Part shown: positions 39,150 to 51,539 of the stretch, one piece after another
Layout: every line of letters starts with the position of its first letter
Numbering within the stretch: the stretch's first letter is position 1
Source of the DNA: Ornithodoros turicata
Lineage: Eukaryota > Arthropoda > Arachnida > Ixodida > Argasidae
NCBI RefSeq assembly: GCF_037126465.1
Contig: NC_088210.1
Span: forward strand, 13,724,011 to 13,788,010
Length of the DNA: 64,000 nucleotides
Direction of reading: 5' to 3'
Made by a program: the position numbers and the translations under genes
Notes under the pieces: generated by a model
What the model saw: the letters and a program-made list of their open reading frames with translations, nothing else
Told to the model about the DNA's origin: nothing
Databases searched by the model: none

Positions 39150-39587
39150 CGTGTCGAGAAACATCCATCCCAATTGTTTCCTACAGCGTACGCCTTGCGT
39201 GGACTTTTTTTTTTTCCTGGTAAGAAGGAACGCGCGCAAAATCCGCAAGTGTACACGTGACACGAAACGGCCGGACCTGCGCGCGCGCGCGCCTCGAAGC
39301 TCTCATGCGTACAGAAGAGCTACATATCCGTTATCTACCGAGAAGAGAGACGTTCAGACCAGAGCTCACCTGCAGAACTCGCACCTCAGCAGGTAATGGA
39401 TGTTCCTGGTATAGTTCTCTGCACGCTTAGGAGCTCTGAAAGCGAGGCGCGTGCGTAGGGGCGATCGCTTCGCGTCACGTGGTACACGCGTTCTTTCTTA
39501 CGAAGAAGAGGAAGAAAAATAAAAATTCACGCAAGGCGTACGCTGTATAGAAAAAAATTATGACGGCCGTTTCTCGACACGTTTTAC
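39150..39587. mobile_element. Foldback element with arms of about 100 bp
   Basis: GTGTCGAGAAAC...ACAGCGTACGCCTTGCGTG on the left is repeated inverted on the right (CACGCAAGGCGTACGCTGTA...GTTTCTCGACAC). The inside holds a (GC)n run near 39278-39290. It separates TSSK gene A from the repeat-protein gene. Confidence 0.75.
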
Positions 39588-39788
39588 AGATTTCCCGATT
39601 CACATCTGGGCCCTAACACGAGCCATAAAAAGGTCGGCTAATAGACCTCTACCTGTTCGTAAACAAATGACGTCATAGTGTTCGACAGCGCCACGAATTT
39701 GGTAGAGTTGAACTACGTTCAAAGCTAGTTGCGAACAAGGTTGCGCAAGAAAGCATTGCACGAGGGTAGAACATGACACGACATCCAC

Positions 39789-42700
39789 TTACTCTTTGAA
39801 GGGACTCGGATACATCTTAATCCACGGATGCCGAATGACTCGTGCCATGTTTGCCCTGAGCATGATCACGGGTTCCAACATGGCCCTTATGAGGTTCTTC
39901 AGTTCCCTTGAGAGTGGCAGGGGCTTCGGAAAGCGCACGGACCGGGTCATTTGCAGCCTCAGTTGCCGCAGAAGACTGCCGCTCTCAAAGGGCAAGAGGC
40001 CCGTGACCATGACGTAGAGGATGACGCCGAGGCTCCAGACATCCTCCTGCTTCGGGAGGTAGCGGATGCCCTGCAGGATCTCGGGAGCGGCGTAGGCCTC
40101 GCTTCCGCAGAAAGTTGAACTCAGTTCCTTCATCTTGTTGTCTGGGTTCGCTGTACGGTGGAAGAAGTGTTTACTTGGCTAAAATAGACAGTGGACTTAT
40201 GCGGTCTAGCAAAAAAAAAAAAAAAAAAAGCATGGTGTAGATGCCATAGATACCATACGTTCCGATTTGCTTATCGACTTTCTTACGGAGATATTGCTCG
40301 CCAATGCATCGCCCTAGCGGAGAGAGGTGGAATACAGGACACCACATTCAAACGAAAAAACAAATAGCATCGTGGTAGGTGAGGAAATGGAATATAGAAG
40401 GACAAACTCCATAATGTGAAAAGCCTGAGTATGGGCACAGCTATAGTCGTGTTCACCTTAACAAGGAAACGAAACCTATAGCCAGTGACAACTTAAGTCC
40501 TACAATTGGGACCGCCCACTCATCCGTGGAAGACTCTTGCGATTGGCTACCGGCCTTTGCACGACGCCCCCGCTTCGCGATGTAGTGCCGGCTCTCTCCC
40601 CCCAGACCCCACTTGGCCGCGCCGCACTACATTAGCGCGCGCGGAGATTTTCTTGTGTGGGGGCGGAGTGTATGACTTATGTTGACACTGACTATAGTCC
40701 GCCAACTGCGCACGCCGTTGGAGGTAAGGAGACGAAATACCGCGTCAGGAGAAATACTGCAGCGCCACAATGCGCCATCAGTGTATAGGGGAGCGCACTT
40801 TGTACCGCAGCAGATAGTGCCATGCGGCCATGCCTACCAATCAATACGGAAGCAGAGTGAGTATGATGCGCTACATTGTCTCTCGCAGGATGGAGCGTGA
40901 CCTCTCTGTGTCCAGCCATTCTATCTGCGGCGCAGGAATATTTCGAGAGCTGACGGGCTAGATTTTTTTTCCTTCTAAAGTTGAACACGACGATAGAGGA
41001 ACTTGTGTCTCGTGTTCGACTGAGGCTTCACGCTATGGAGATTGTCCACTCCACCAGCGGGCCTGCATAACAACAACAACACTATTTCGAGACGATGAAT
41101 GGGGAGGTTAATCGCCAGCGGCGATATTCTATCCCGTTCTCTATGCAGAACCAGCACCCTAGGATTCGAACCAGTGCCCTCCGATTTCCGGCCAGAAGTG
41201 CTTCTGGTTACACCATGCCAGCTATCAACGTGTGCCGGGAGATGTTTTTCGCAGTAGCTTCCAGAAGGGGAGCCTTCTTTACTGACCTAACCGGCGGCAC
41301 GGTCTCACGCCCGCACGGCCTAGTGCGTGCCAGGGGACCCCCCCCCCCCCCCAATGACCTAACCTCACTTAAGTGAGGTGAGCCCCTTCTAGAAGCTACT
41401 GCAAAAAAGCAAAACACCTACTGCAATAGCGGCTGAAGCTGAAATCTGTAAGCTTGACGACGTCTGCAGATGTCAGCAAGACGTTCTCGCATTTCAGATC
41501 TCGGTGGGCCACGTCGTTCTTGTGCAGGTACGCCAGAGCACTTGCCAGTTGCATGAAGTACACGTGGGTGTGCTTCTCGTCGAGGCGCCTCACTTTCTGA
41601 AACGCCACACCGGGTTTTCGTTAATCGGGTTCGCACGGCATTGCTGTCAAAAGCGGTCAACAGTGTTGCTAACCCGGGAAACTAGGTAATTTTTGTCTGG
41701 TACGCGTACTCTTGCACGTAGCGGGTGCCATCGTACGGCTACTGCCTGTCCCATGCACGTGGAAACTTTCGAAAAATTGGCGGAGAGTTTATCCACCTTC
41801 TTACCATATCAAGTAAAAAGCGCAAGAAATAAACGTCTAGAAAGTTAATCTCTGATTCTCCGATGTATAAAGAACACTGCCAAAAAATAACGAAATTCGA
41901 AATACGTATATATTCTACGGATAACGCGCACCAGGAAGGCTTTGGTTGCATCCTTCGCTCTACTGTTTCATAACCAGCTACCTACGGCCAGCTGCCAGAC
42001 AACCAGTTTCCAATCTCCCCTCCCGAATACATGTTTACGAGTAACGCGCATGGCCTCTTTACGCGACTTTTGATGTGGAATGCGTTCTCCAAATAGGAGA
42101 CGAACCCGGACAAAGCGTGTGTCCGTCCGTGACGCGCCCGCTTAGTTCCCTCTCTGTACTCCTCCTTTCGTCAGCGGCGGCGGGTTATTTGCTCTCTATT
42201 GTGATGTTGCTAGAAATCACTTTGAAGGCTTCGTTAATTTCGTAGTGAGTGTTATAACAGCAAATTTCCATTAAGTTGCGAAGGTATACAATTAATATCA
42301 AACCGATCTCCAAGGTCACGTCTGTCCGCCGAAGACTCATTTTTCAGTGCGTTTTTGTGAATTGAATTGCGAAATTCAATTACGCAGTGGCAATACACCC
42401 AATTGGAGAATGGCAGTTAAGGTAATTAATGACAGTAAAGAAGGAGCGAAAATATTTTGCATAGTCACGCCTCATAGAATACCTGACGCATGATTGAGAA
42501 CGCGCTATCTGACAAAAATGCCAGCCCCTTGTCGGACAGCGGGACGTACTGTCCCACGTTTTCTGACTCCGGGGTTTTCCCATCAATCCTGTATGTCATT
42601 CCACTACTCCTTTAAACATTTGAGATTCAGGAGCTCAACAGACACCTTAGAAACAGGTCTAGACACTTCCTGCTAGTTTGCAGTACTAATGAATTATAAC

Positions 42701-43941
42701 AAAGTGCTAACGTCTCACCTGTATCTTTTCGAGTAAGTCGCCTCCAGTGGCTAGTTCCATCATGATGAACACTTTGGCGGGCTCCTCAATGATCGTGTCA
42801 ACTCTAGCGATGTGAGGATGTTTCATGGAGCCCAAGATCTTTAGCTCCCTCGGAAGGAATTTGGTTCTGTAGATAGGCGACGACTTTTCCTTAGAGATGA
42901 TTTTGCAGGCGTATGTCACGCCGTTTTTCATCACGAGTCTGTCACAACGGAAGGGTGATCTTCAAAAAACTTGCATCATCATCAACGCATGCTCCTAGCC
43001 AACCATCTAAACGTAAATTGCGGGCGCTGAATCGGCAACTGGCGCAAGCGCAACACCCGCCTCACGAACGCCCATGCAGCGATCAAGCCATCCAGCAGAG
43101 AGATCGTTTTCCCACCTGACTTGTTGAAACTGAGACGCGTACGCCCTTTTGCGACACTTTGCATCCATGTTGTCACAAAAAGGCGTACGCCCCGCTCTCT
43201 GCACAAATCAGATTTGGTCACGGTGCAATCATTGGTGTGCAGTGATTGGCCTTGGGCGTGTGATCTGGTGCAAGGCAACTACTTTCACAAACTAGATCTT
43301 TTGGTTGAGGCTTCTATGGCACATGGATGTTCATAATAGGAATTTGTCACCTACATCACATTGTGACGTGGCAGTGATGTGGTATGCTCGTAAGCTCCTT
43401 CCACTGGTGGTCACTTTTCGTGCTAGCGGCATTGAAGGATAACAAACTAGGCTATTTTTCAATGCGACAACCATAGCTTTCATAAGAGAAAATGTGAGAA
43501 CGACAATGACGGAAGTGTCTTGGGGATAAAAAGAAGGACGGACTTCTGGACATGAACGGGACATGTTCAGCTTGATCTAGCAGACTGTCTGGGAACCTAC
43601 TGTTCCCTGAACTTCTGCGTGATACACAAACAAAAAATAGGTCAATTCTACCCGGACATGGCGAATATTCACCGTTACTGCATCGCGGCAATAATAACGA
43701 CAGAGAAGTTGCAGGACGTCGAATGAGGACTTGGGCATGCCAGTTATTTTCCTTTGCGGTTGCACCTACTTTATTGGTAGTTGCTTCGGTGGAAGATGTG
43801 AGTGAAGCGTTCATACCGTACGGTAGAGTACGACCCGGAGCCCAAGACCTTGCCCGTGGTGTAGCCATGGAGGGCGAGCGACGCTTCACTCTTGGCGGCC
43901 TCTTGGGGGTCTTCGACTCCATCGTCCTCCTCGTCCGCCAT
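39789..43941 (-). CDS. Testis-specific serine/threonine kinase, paralogue A (complete)
   Basis: TSSK kinases phosphorylate sperm proteins late in spermiogenesis. Exons in transcript order: 43817-43941, 42719-42938, 41422-41596, 39789-40150; GT-AG borders, phases 2/0/1, 293 residues. Start MADEEDDGVEDPQ is acidic. Gly loop GSGSYSTV, ATP Lys in YACKII (residue 54), FLPRELKIL helix with Glu, hinge MMELATGGDL, catalytic HRDLKCEN (Asp148), DFS in place of DFG (Asp166), and FCGSEAYAAPE activation segment. HRDLKCEN with DFSFS is the TSSK signature, so DFS is normal here. The protein stops soon after HPWIKMYPSPFKE, as kinase domain only. All key residues are present, so I expect an active enzyme. It is most like paralogue C. 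A MITE lies a few bases inside intron 3. Confidence 0.93.
41247..41408. mobile_element. MITE with 30-bp inverted ends, next to a TSSK splice donor
   Basis: TTTTTCGCAGTAGCTTCCAG AAGGGGAGCC on the left is matched inverted on the right (GGTGAGCCCCTTCTAGAAGC TACTGCAAAAAA). About 162 bp with a poly-C run. The right end lies about 13 bases from the donor of exon 3 of TSSK paralogue A (exon ends at 41422). Confidence 0.7.
43120..43270. repeat. Dispersed imperfect hairpin repeat (relatives at 33030-33150, 49485-49590, 62195-62240)
   Basis: Shared text: 'gagacgcgtacgcccttttgcgacac' and its inverted counterpart 'tgtcacaaaaaggcgtacgcc' a few tens of bases later. The 33-kb copy reads 'gtgtacgcctttttgtgacac' and 'gtcacgaaaaggtgta'. 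Non-coding. Confidence 0.6.
43370..43540. repeat. Dispersed repeat, copy 2 of the 11805-11965 family
   Basis: Same order of blocks as at 11.8 kb ('cgtaagctccttccactggtgg', 'acaaccatagctttcat', 'cgacaatgacggaagtgtctt'). Lies in intron 1 of TSSK paralogue A. Confidence 0.7.
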
Positions 43942-44796
43942 GACCCCACCCCCACGGCGGCCACAACCGGGGCAGTCGCTGCCCTAACCACAACAAACCT
44001 TTTCTTCTTCATAACGTGGACTTCTTGAGAACCACGCAAATACTTCGGACTATTATGTCAAGCGCCACCTATTGGGAGAGCTGTTCTGGAGTTGAGAAAG
44101 AAACTAGCGGTAGCTACTAGCGGTGCATCGGAAAGCCATTTTGCTTCGCTATCTACTGTGGTAGGCGGGAAACTATTTGCCCGAAAAACAGCCGGTGGCC
44201 CACATGAGACTACCAGTGACGTCACACATGTGGTACAGGAGGTAAGAGAGGGAACCTTCAGAAGTTTCGGTTTCGTTTTGAGCATCCCAGCTCTTTTGGA
44301 AAATAGCGAGTCCCCGACTGCCTAACCAACTTTATTTCTCATTTCGAAAGATTGTATCGAACTTATTTACGCAGTCATTATAATAGCTTCGGATCGTCCC
44401 GGAGTCTCCCTTTGAGAACTGCGCACTCCAGTTCTTTATAAATCACCGAGTGACCTCTCTGCTAATGGTGGTGCACCTTAGAACACGTGACAAACGTTTA
44501 CGGAACATGGCTCTGGCGTATATTTTCATCAGAGTGGCCCCCTGCTAGGTATCAGGAAGAGGTCGAATAAGAAACGTACGTGACCGTTTATTCCACCCAT
44601 CTCTCAGTATGTGTGTCAGCTACCGTTTGTTATTAGGCTGTTGCTCCAATGAAGAAATGCGAGGCCCCGGTGTTCCATAAACTTTTGTCCCAAAGCTGTA
44701 CGTCACTGCAAGGTTCTCGTGGCCGTTCGTGGTCGTGATAATTCGTGGCTTTACGTCGGGAGTGATCCACGATCACCTGTACCGTCACCACTGACC

Positions 44797-45055
44797 GCTC
44801 GCGCGGCTCAGTGGTTAGCGTGCTGACCATGTCACGTTGAGACTTGTAGGTACCCGGGTTCGAAACCCGATGCCGGCTGTGCTGTCTGGAGTATTTCCTG
44901 GGTTTTCCTCAGACGCTTTCAGACATATGACGGCAGAGTTCCCTTAGAAGTCGTCCCAGGACGCACACTCCCCCAGGGCGTCAGTCGTGACGTTGCTCAC
45001 CTCTGTGAGGCCGGCAACGGCGAACCCTTTCACGATCAGCACCAGCAGTGAACCG
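44797..45055 (+). mobile_element. tRNA-derived SINE, Ruka-like
   Basis: The head has an A-box-like GGCTCAGTGGTTAGCGTGCT and a B-box GGGTTCGAAACCCG about 45 bases later, the layout of an RNA polymerase III promoter inherited from a tRNA. The body follows (TTTCCTGGGTTTTCCTCAGA, 'cgctttcagacatatg', 'gtcccaggacgcacac'). The body text recurs at 29922, 60745 and, inverted, 63255-63420. Ruka is a tRNA-related SINE described in ticks; the name is my inference from that layout. Confidence 0.65.
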
Positions 45056-46139
45056 TGCGTTGAAACCTCGCCACACTCGACGCAGCTTGCGCGATATCAC
45101 AGGATTGCCGACGTCCTCAGCCGAGTTCAAGCTTTGCTGTCTTGAGATCCACAGGGGCGGGTGTGGGCATTTGTGTGTCCTCGCGTGACGCGATAGTGAA
45201 TTGTGACATTTGTCTGATGACAGCTGCGCAAAACAGAGGACATGACGTCCACGAACACGACGACGAATATACGACTTATTGAATTGACGACCATCCGGAA
45301 ACCAGCGGAAGTTTCGTCTGGCTATCCGCGCAGCAGCAGCACAGCAGTGCGCGACTGAAGGTGAGCTGCATTGGTGTTGTGCGCAGAAGGGACAAATAAC
45401 GCAGTGGTTGTGAGGCATGACTTTCTTGAATGAAACATCAAGCGATACGAAGCGAGAGGTTCCATCCGGGCTTCAAGGTATAGAGAGCCTCCTTAGTTAT
45501 CTCGCTGCCTCCTTAGTTCTTGTGAAAATATTTCCGGCCGGACATTTGCCCAAAAATTATCGATAACATAACGCAAACACAGCGATGGCAGTCATATTGG
45601 AAAATACTGCTAGGAATGGAATCCACATGCCACGAGACTGTCGCTACGCACGTCCTGGACCATGCTGGCATTCACACTTCGATTTATTACAACAAATTTT
45701 GTCACATGACCAAGATATGGCTAGACGACGTGTCATATTGCATATTTCACCGCGGTTGACTGGCTCTCTGGATGCACACACTTTATGTAGTAGCCTCCCC
45801 CCCCCCCCCTTTCCTGATGGTGACGGCATCGTTCGGCATGGTCCAACCGCTGACGATTAACCGCTGGACAAGAACACCAAAAAAGATGAGCCAGAGGAGC
45901 CCGAAAGGTAAAAGTCACAAGATGTACACGTCAGCCTCATACAGATTTGCAACACCCCCATGAAATGAAAGTCCTGCGCAAATCCTTGTTACAGAAGCAG
46001 CGGAAATGAGTTCCTGAACATCAAGGACTCCAGGAACTGTGCAGAACTCAGTGTGTCGTTCAGGTAAACTTCTGTCTTATTCTTGTAATGGAACTAATGG
46101 TCCAGCAGCAGACGTTGGGGACGTTTAATTCAGTAGCAG
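45056..46139. other. Intergenic, no gene seen
   Basis: No supported exon. Short open stretches on both strands lack splice signals or recognisable motifs. A poly-C run is at 45798-45810. Confidence 0.5.
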
Positions 46140-46257
46140 CTATCTCCTGGTGCCGTTTGTAGCACTGCTGGTACCGCTTGGGAGCTGTGAATGACCACTG
46201 TCGTGCTGATGGTGCTGCGATGATGTCTTGTGCTTGGCTTCCAGTTCGGACTTGAGG
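46140..46257 (-). CDS. Possible last exon of an unknown gene
   Basis: After the acceptor TTCTGCAG the minus strand reads LKSELEAKHKTSSQHHQHDS, then GHSQLPSGTSSATNGTRR and TAG. A charged helix followed by a His/Ser/Gln-rich tail looks like a real protein end, but I found no upstream exon, so this remains weak. Confidence 0.25.
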
Positions 46258-47114
46258 CTGCAGAACGGACACGGTTCACGCTCTTAGAGTAAGGAAGTTT
46301 CAAAATGGAAGTTTTTTGCGCAAACGTTGTTAAAAATGCACGCGGAAATTTCCTTTTTTTTTTAGATAATGAGAAGCTTACAAAGCTTTCAAAATAAACC
46401 AGAAGCGAGCACGTCGCATTAATTTGCATAGGCATAGCTATACAACTGCTGCATTTTGTCGATAAGACCACGAAAAAGTTAAGAAATGTGCAGTTACGTT
46501 AAAATTCCAATCAGAAAGTACTTCCTAAAAGTAACAGGAATAGCTACAATAAAACCTGAGAAGATATTCTTCCTCGCTGCTGTTCCAGTCGGGCTCGTGT
46601 GCCTATGTAAGTGTATGCCAACTTGCATCTCGCAGCAACATGAATGGAAACACGGTTGCTCCCATTGAGAAAACCGCTAGGGTATTATGAGGATGACCTT
46701 CACACATTGCACTTTATCAACGTCATATTAAATAAAGAAAGGCTTGGTCGCCAGTCGATGTGCCGTGTTCATTAGGAGCCCTGCCAGTCACAGTCGTGCT
46801 GTCAACGGTCGTAGCCATCTCCCTTGCAGCCACAGCGCATAGTATATACTATACAGCATGGCTGACGCTGTATCCTGGGTACACCCTGAGGGATCCCTAT
46901 AGAGTTTAGCGGCTTCAAGACTCTCTCTCGATAGCCTTGGCAACCTTTCCAGTGCAGGTCAAGCACAGCGCAGTGCAGTGTTGCAAAAGCCACCGAGAAA
47001 GAGTCTTGAAGCACACTAGGCCGTTCTAGGGATCCTTTAGGTTGGAGCGAGGATACAGCGGTAGGCACGCTGTACTTGTTCGCGGAGCACAGTTCAACAC
47101 ACACAGCACAGTTC

Positions 47115-50100
47115 TCACCTTAAGTGGCCGCTAGGAAACTTATTAACCCAAGGATGTTTGATGAGGACATCAATCGTCGCGCGCCTCGCAACGACGGGTT
47201 CCAGAAGAAGACTAATAAGGTGCACCAAGTGATCGGCGAGCGTGATTTCCTTCGGGAAGTGGATAGATCTAGACAGCTGCAGCTCAATCTGGCGTGGAAG
47301 ATCTTCCTCTCCGAACGGAAATTCTGCGGTTACCATAAGGTGGAGCAAGACGCCTAATCCCCACATGTCCACCATCTTGGGCTCATAAGGAATGTCCTGC
47401 AGTATCTCTGGAGCGGTGCAGGGTCCGCCGCCGCAGAAAGTGCTGCTCAATACCTTACGCCCCGTTCTCTTAGATGCTGCACAAGAAGAAAAAGAGAGCA
47501 TTCACTATTCGTGCAAAACATAAGGACCGAAAGGTTCAGTCGTTGCAGGTTCGTTGTTGTTGCAGATGATGCGTGATTACAATATGGCATCTCTTTTTCT
47601 GAAGCGTAACTTAAGCGGTAACGTGAAAGTTCCTACAGTCTCCTGCGATGTTACATTGTCTAACGTCGTTTCTAAAATCATCTTCTTATTCCTCCTCGTG
47701 TATATATGTAGCTGCATACAAATGTAGAAAGCGCCGACGTGTTTATATAAAGCCCCAATGTCGTTCACTGACAAGGAGACAGAGATAGGGCTGTGGCGCC
47801 GTCTTTTCCCGCATCGTCGGTGAGGTCCACTGCAAATTGCCCTTAGAATAGGCCTGATCTCGCAAATAGCCGTACAAAACAGTGCATGCAAGCACTGATA
47901 TGTCTACATAAAGTCCATGAACGAAGTGACAGAAAAGGAACCTACTGCAAAACCTCCCGTAGCCGAAGTCCGTGAGCTTCGCCTTGCCATCTGTAGTTAG
48001 AAGCACATTCTCGGGTTTCAGGTCTCTGTGTGCGACATCGTTCCTGTGCAAGTAGGCTATGCCGCACGTCATCTGCATGAACAGCTCGTGTGCACGTGCT
48101 TCCGACAGATGTCCTTCGTTCTGTGAAAGGAAAACCTTCACTCACCAAGTGGAAAACGTTCTCCTGTATATGGTAAATTGAAACTGAAGTCTCCACTCGG
48201 CAGCCGCTGGTACTTTACACAGGAGACTGTTCTTGTACATTGCACCGTCATCATCAATGGTACATTGCATTTAAAGTTAATGGGGATTACATACTAAGGC
48301 CGCACGGGTCATTGCGAGTGTGGATGGCCCCAGCCCTTCGGTGGGTGGAAAAGTTGATTCGCTGACCCTCGCTACTGCTGCAGTTGTCCCTTGCCTTTCG
48401 CGAGGGTTAGGGACAGAGGACCTCCCGCGAAAGTCAGAAGTCGCGAACACACTGAAGCTGTATTCCCGAAACTGTTTATGCCAGAATGGCGAGAGGGACT
48501 TGCAGAAGCTGACATCTTTCTACGCAGCATATCTCATAAACCAACTTTTCTTGTATACGGCGTTCTTTCTTGCAAGGTCTTCACTGCTTTTTGCCTCTCG
48601 GGAGCACATTCAGAAGCAGTAGAAGCACTGCGCTTTGGACCCCCTACTACCAGTCTCGCTGGTTCCAAAAAAATAAGAGTTATTGGAAACAGCATCGCAC
48701 ACAGCGCTTTGGGAGGCCCTTGTTTGTTTGCTTGTTATGTGCTGAGGAGACGTGAGCCAGATCGGGGGGCCCCTTGGGTCACTCTGGAAGGCGCTTCCAC
48801 ACCAGAGCGGATTAGACAGGATGAAGAGTCGAGGTAGATAGTGGAAAAGAGTGAGGTATGCATATGGGCGTTCGTTTTCTTTTTTACCAATTCAAGATGA
48901 AATTTAAGGGCTTGGGATGCAAGGCAGCATCAGGGAGAAGTATATGTGTAGAGGAGTTTTGAAAGAAAATCTGCGTCTGCAATGTTCCTAGAGTTCCTTG
49001 CGACTTATAATTGTCAATTGGGTGATGTTACCAAAGTTATGCACGAGAAATTATTGAGTGATTGATCGTGATTGCGTAATTGTGACACACGCGATAGATC
49101 TCGTGGGTAGAAATTCTACGTAGCCGGCCACTTAATGCAAACTTATGACTGGCCGTATTAAAATTTTTTGAGTCTGCTTTGGGAAGTCTGTTCAGCCTGT
49201 CTGTTACGGCGACTTGTTCATTTGTTCGCCTGTTTCGCGAATATCACGCAGAGAACAATCTCCGCAGTCTTGGGAAGAACTCGAGTTCGTCTCATGTCCG
49301 ACTCGAGGCCAACCGGTAGTAGGACGTGGAAAATTTTGCCGGCTTTCGGGTCAATGGCCTCTATAGATCCAGTCACTTGCACTGGACTACTTGATTGTCC
49401 ACTTATTTCTGCTTTGATATGATCGGATCTTCCAATCTTAGACAGATCGAGAGATCTTCGAGCATAGAGATCTTCGCTGCATAACAATTGACGCGTACGC
49501 CTCTTTGTGAAAACTTTCATACATGTAAATCGCCAGAAAAAAAACGTAGACCTCCGCTTGCAGGAAAGCGGAACGATATCGTTCCGAATGGATCGTGAGT
49601 TATCGCGCTGGCTCCCAGGCTGTTATGTGGGAAGTTCTCTCTTGTGAGTGTGCACACGTTATTCGTCTTTCCTCGGAGTATATACCTGCAATTTGTCCCA
49701 GAGGTCTTCCTTTGCCAGTTCCATGACGATACAAACTCTCCGTGGCTCTTCTATGATCTCGTAAACTTTGGCGATGTGATGGTGCCGGATCTTTCGGAGT
49801 ATGCGGAGCTCCCTGGGAACAAATTTACTCCAGTACTCTTCGTCTTCATCGTTCTTCTTGACCACTTTGCAAGCATACGCAACGCCGTCTTTGACGACTT
49901 TCCTGAAGGAAAAGAGGATTAGATTCCAAGGCGAGATTAACGTCAAGTTTTTTTCTCTTTTTGTTGCGGGTGTACGTGGTCTGGTACCCCTCCCTCATGT
50001 ATTGCCACATGGGCCGTTGTGGTACCACCGTGAGTAACTAAATAAATCATCATTGCCACACATGTGTACGTGTATAGGTATGGCTTGGACAATCGCCCTT

Positions 50101-51539
50101 TTGGTCAGCCACCGAGCGTGTGTAGAAAGTAGAGCACTAGGCCTATAACTAATAACATAAAAAAATCTGATATCTAATGTAGGGGTGTCCTTCTACGAAC
50201 TCGTTATGTACGCGCTGTCCGGCAGCAGCGTGAACAGCAGGTCAAGTACCAGCCCCTCTGAATTATGGCCGAAAGGGTTAGTCGCAGATAGCAAAGTTCA
50301 GTCCCATGTAAACCGGAATCTTCACAGTAAGATTCAGCCTTCAGAGTTAATTCATTCGGGCAGAAAAGGCAAGACGCTGTTGTGTAAGGATTGGAGCTAT
50401 ACCCTGGGTGATAAGATACAATATTGTAGACATCGAGACGGTGTCTACAGCCTTCGTGTCGTGTTTTCCCGTTGTGTCCTTAGCTCGGGCTTTCTTATTA
50501 TGGCTTCCCTGGCTGGTTTTCTGGATATCCTGAGGAAACCTATACTGGCTGTCGTAAGGCGGGTGGGAGACTTGCTGTGTCATGTTTGTTACTTAATTCC
50601 TAATCTGCAAAAGTGCAGTTGAAAAAAAAAATCTTGAGAATTTCATCTGCGCATCCCTAATTCCTGCCATTTGTATCACGTTCACATCAGGAAGACCTAA
50701 ATTAAATTTTGGGCACGAGGAGGGGGGTACTTCGGACGTATGTGTAGAACATGCTTCCAATGAAAAGTACGATTACCTTTATACTAGCATAAAAGGAACA
50801 GGATTCATTCGTTGTGTCGTTTGTGATTTATGATCGATAGAAAAAAGAAACACACACACACACAAAGAAGAAAACGCCTACGACGCTTTCTCTCTCCCTC
50901 TCTTTCTCAAGAAGTCCGCCAATGCGGAAAGGCCTCGGATTGGTCTGCTGAAACGATCTCCCGCGATGACTGTACAAATCGTTTGAGGAGACCAATGGAA
51001 GCAGGCTCCGCATTATCACGCTTCGCGAGAAGGAGAGTGAGAAGGAAGCGTACATTGCGCTTTCTGTGGCTCATAAATCACGAACGAACGACGCAAAGGA
51101 CGAATCCCGTTCCTTTTAGGTTGGTTTCAAAGTAACGACATCGTTTATTCCGCAAGGAGAAATTTTTGCACTTTGGTGCCCCGCTCGTTTTTAGCAGACG
51201 TTCGCATAGCTTGCGGGTATGTTATTTTCGTATTTAACTTTAAAAAAACCTTCGTATTTAGCTTTAACTAAAAAAAAAGCATAAATATTGCTCGTTTCTC
51301 TTTATTCGCGACAAAATTCAAAGAACATTCGCAATTGTTATTTCGAAAAAAATCCATAAGTCACTATGCTATATCTATATCTTTGTCATACGTTTCACCA
51401 ATGAAGCGCGTTTACAGCCAACATAATTTATCGATCTCTATGTAATAATATGAACTTACCTCACTTTAGAGTATGATCCCATTCCAATAACTCCACAGTC
51501 CTGGTATCCTCTTCCAGCTAAAATTTTCATTGCAGCCAT
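47115..51539 (-). CDS. Testis-specific serine/threonine kinase, paralogue B (complete, divergent)
   Basis: Exons in transcript order: 51460-51539, 49686-49902, 47946-48120, 47115-47476; GT-AG borders, phases 2/0/1, 277 residues. Start [13 protein letters not shown] is short. Gly loop [11 protein letters not shown] Lys in YACKVV (residue 39), FVPRELRIL, hinge [10 protein letters not shown]. The catalytic loop is HRDLKPEN (Asp132) and the metal motif is a normal DFG (Asp150), unlike the HRDLKCEN/DFS of paralogues A and C. The activation segment is altered ([11 protein letters not shown] instead of FCGSEAYAAPE). Exon lengths match A and C (exon 3 and exon 4 are identical in length; exon 2 is one codon shorter). 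So descent from the same duplication series is clear, while the sequence has drifted. Intron 1 is 1.6 kb and carries a repeat. Confidence 0.9.
50825..51060. repeat. CA/CT-containing dispersed element in a TSSK intron
   Basis: A (CA)n run, then CTTTCTCTCTCCC, then 'aggcctcggattggtctgctgaaacgatctcc' and an inverted partner 'caaatcgtttgaggagaccaatgg'. The layout matches 24966-25140 (CA run, CT run, 'cattgggctcctcaaac', 'gggccaatcggaggcc'). It is a MITE-like family with an internal palindrome. Confidence 0.55.

Noticed and set aside
44797..44880. Functional tRNA gene
   Set aside because: A- and B-box-like blocks exist, but the cloverleaf does not close and the sequence runs on into a SINE body found elsewhere.
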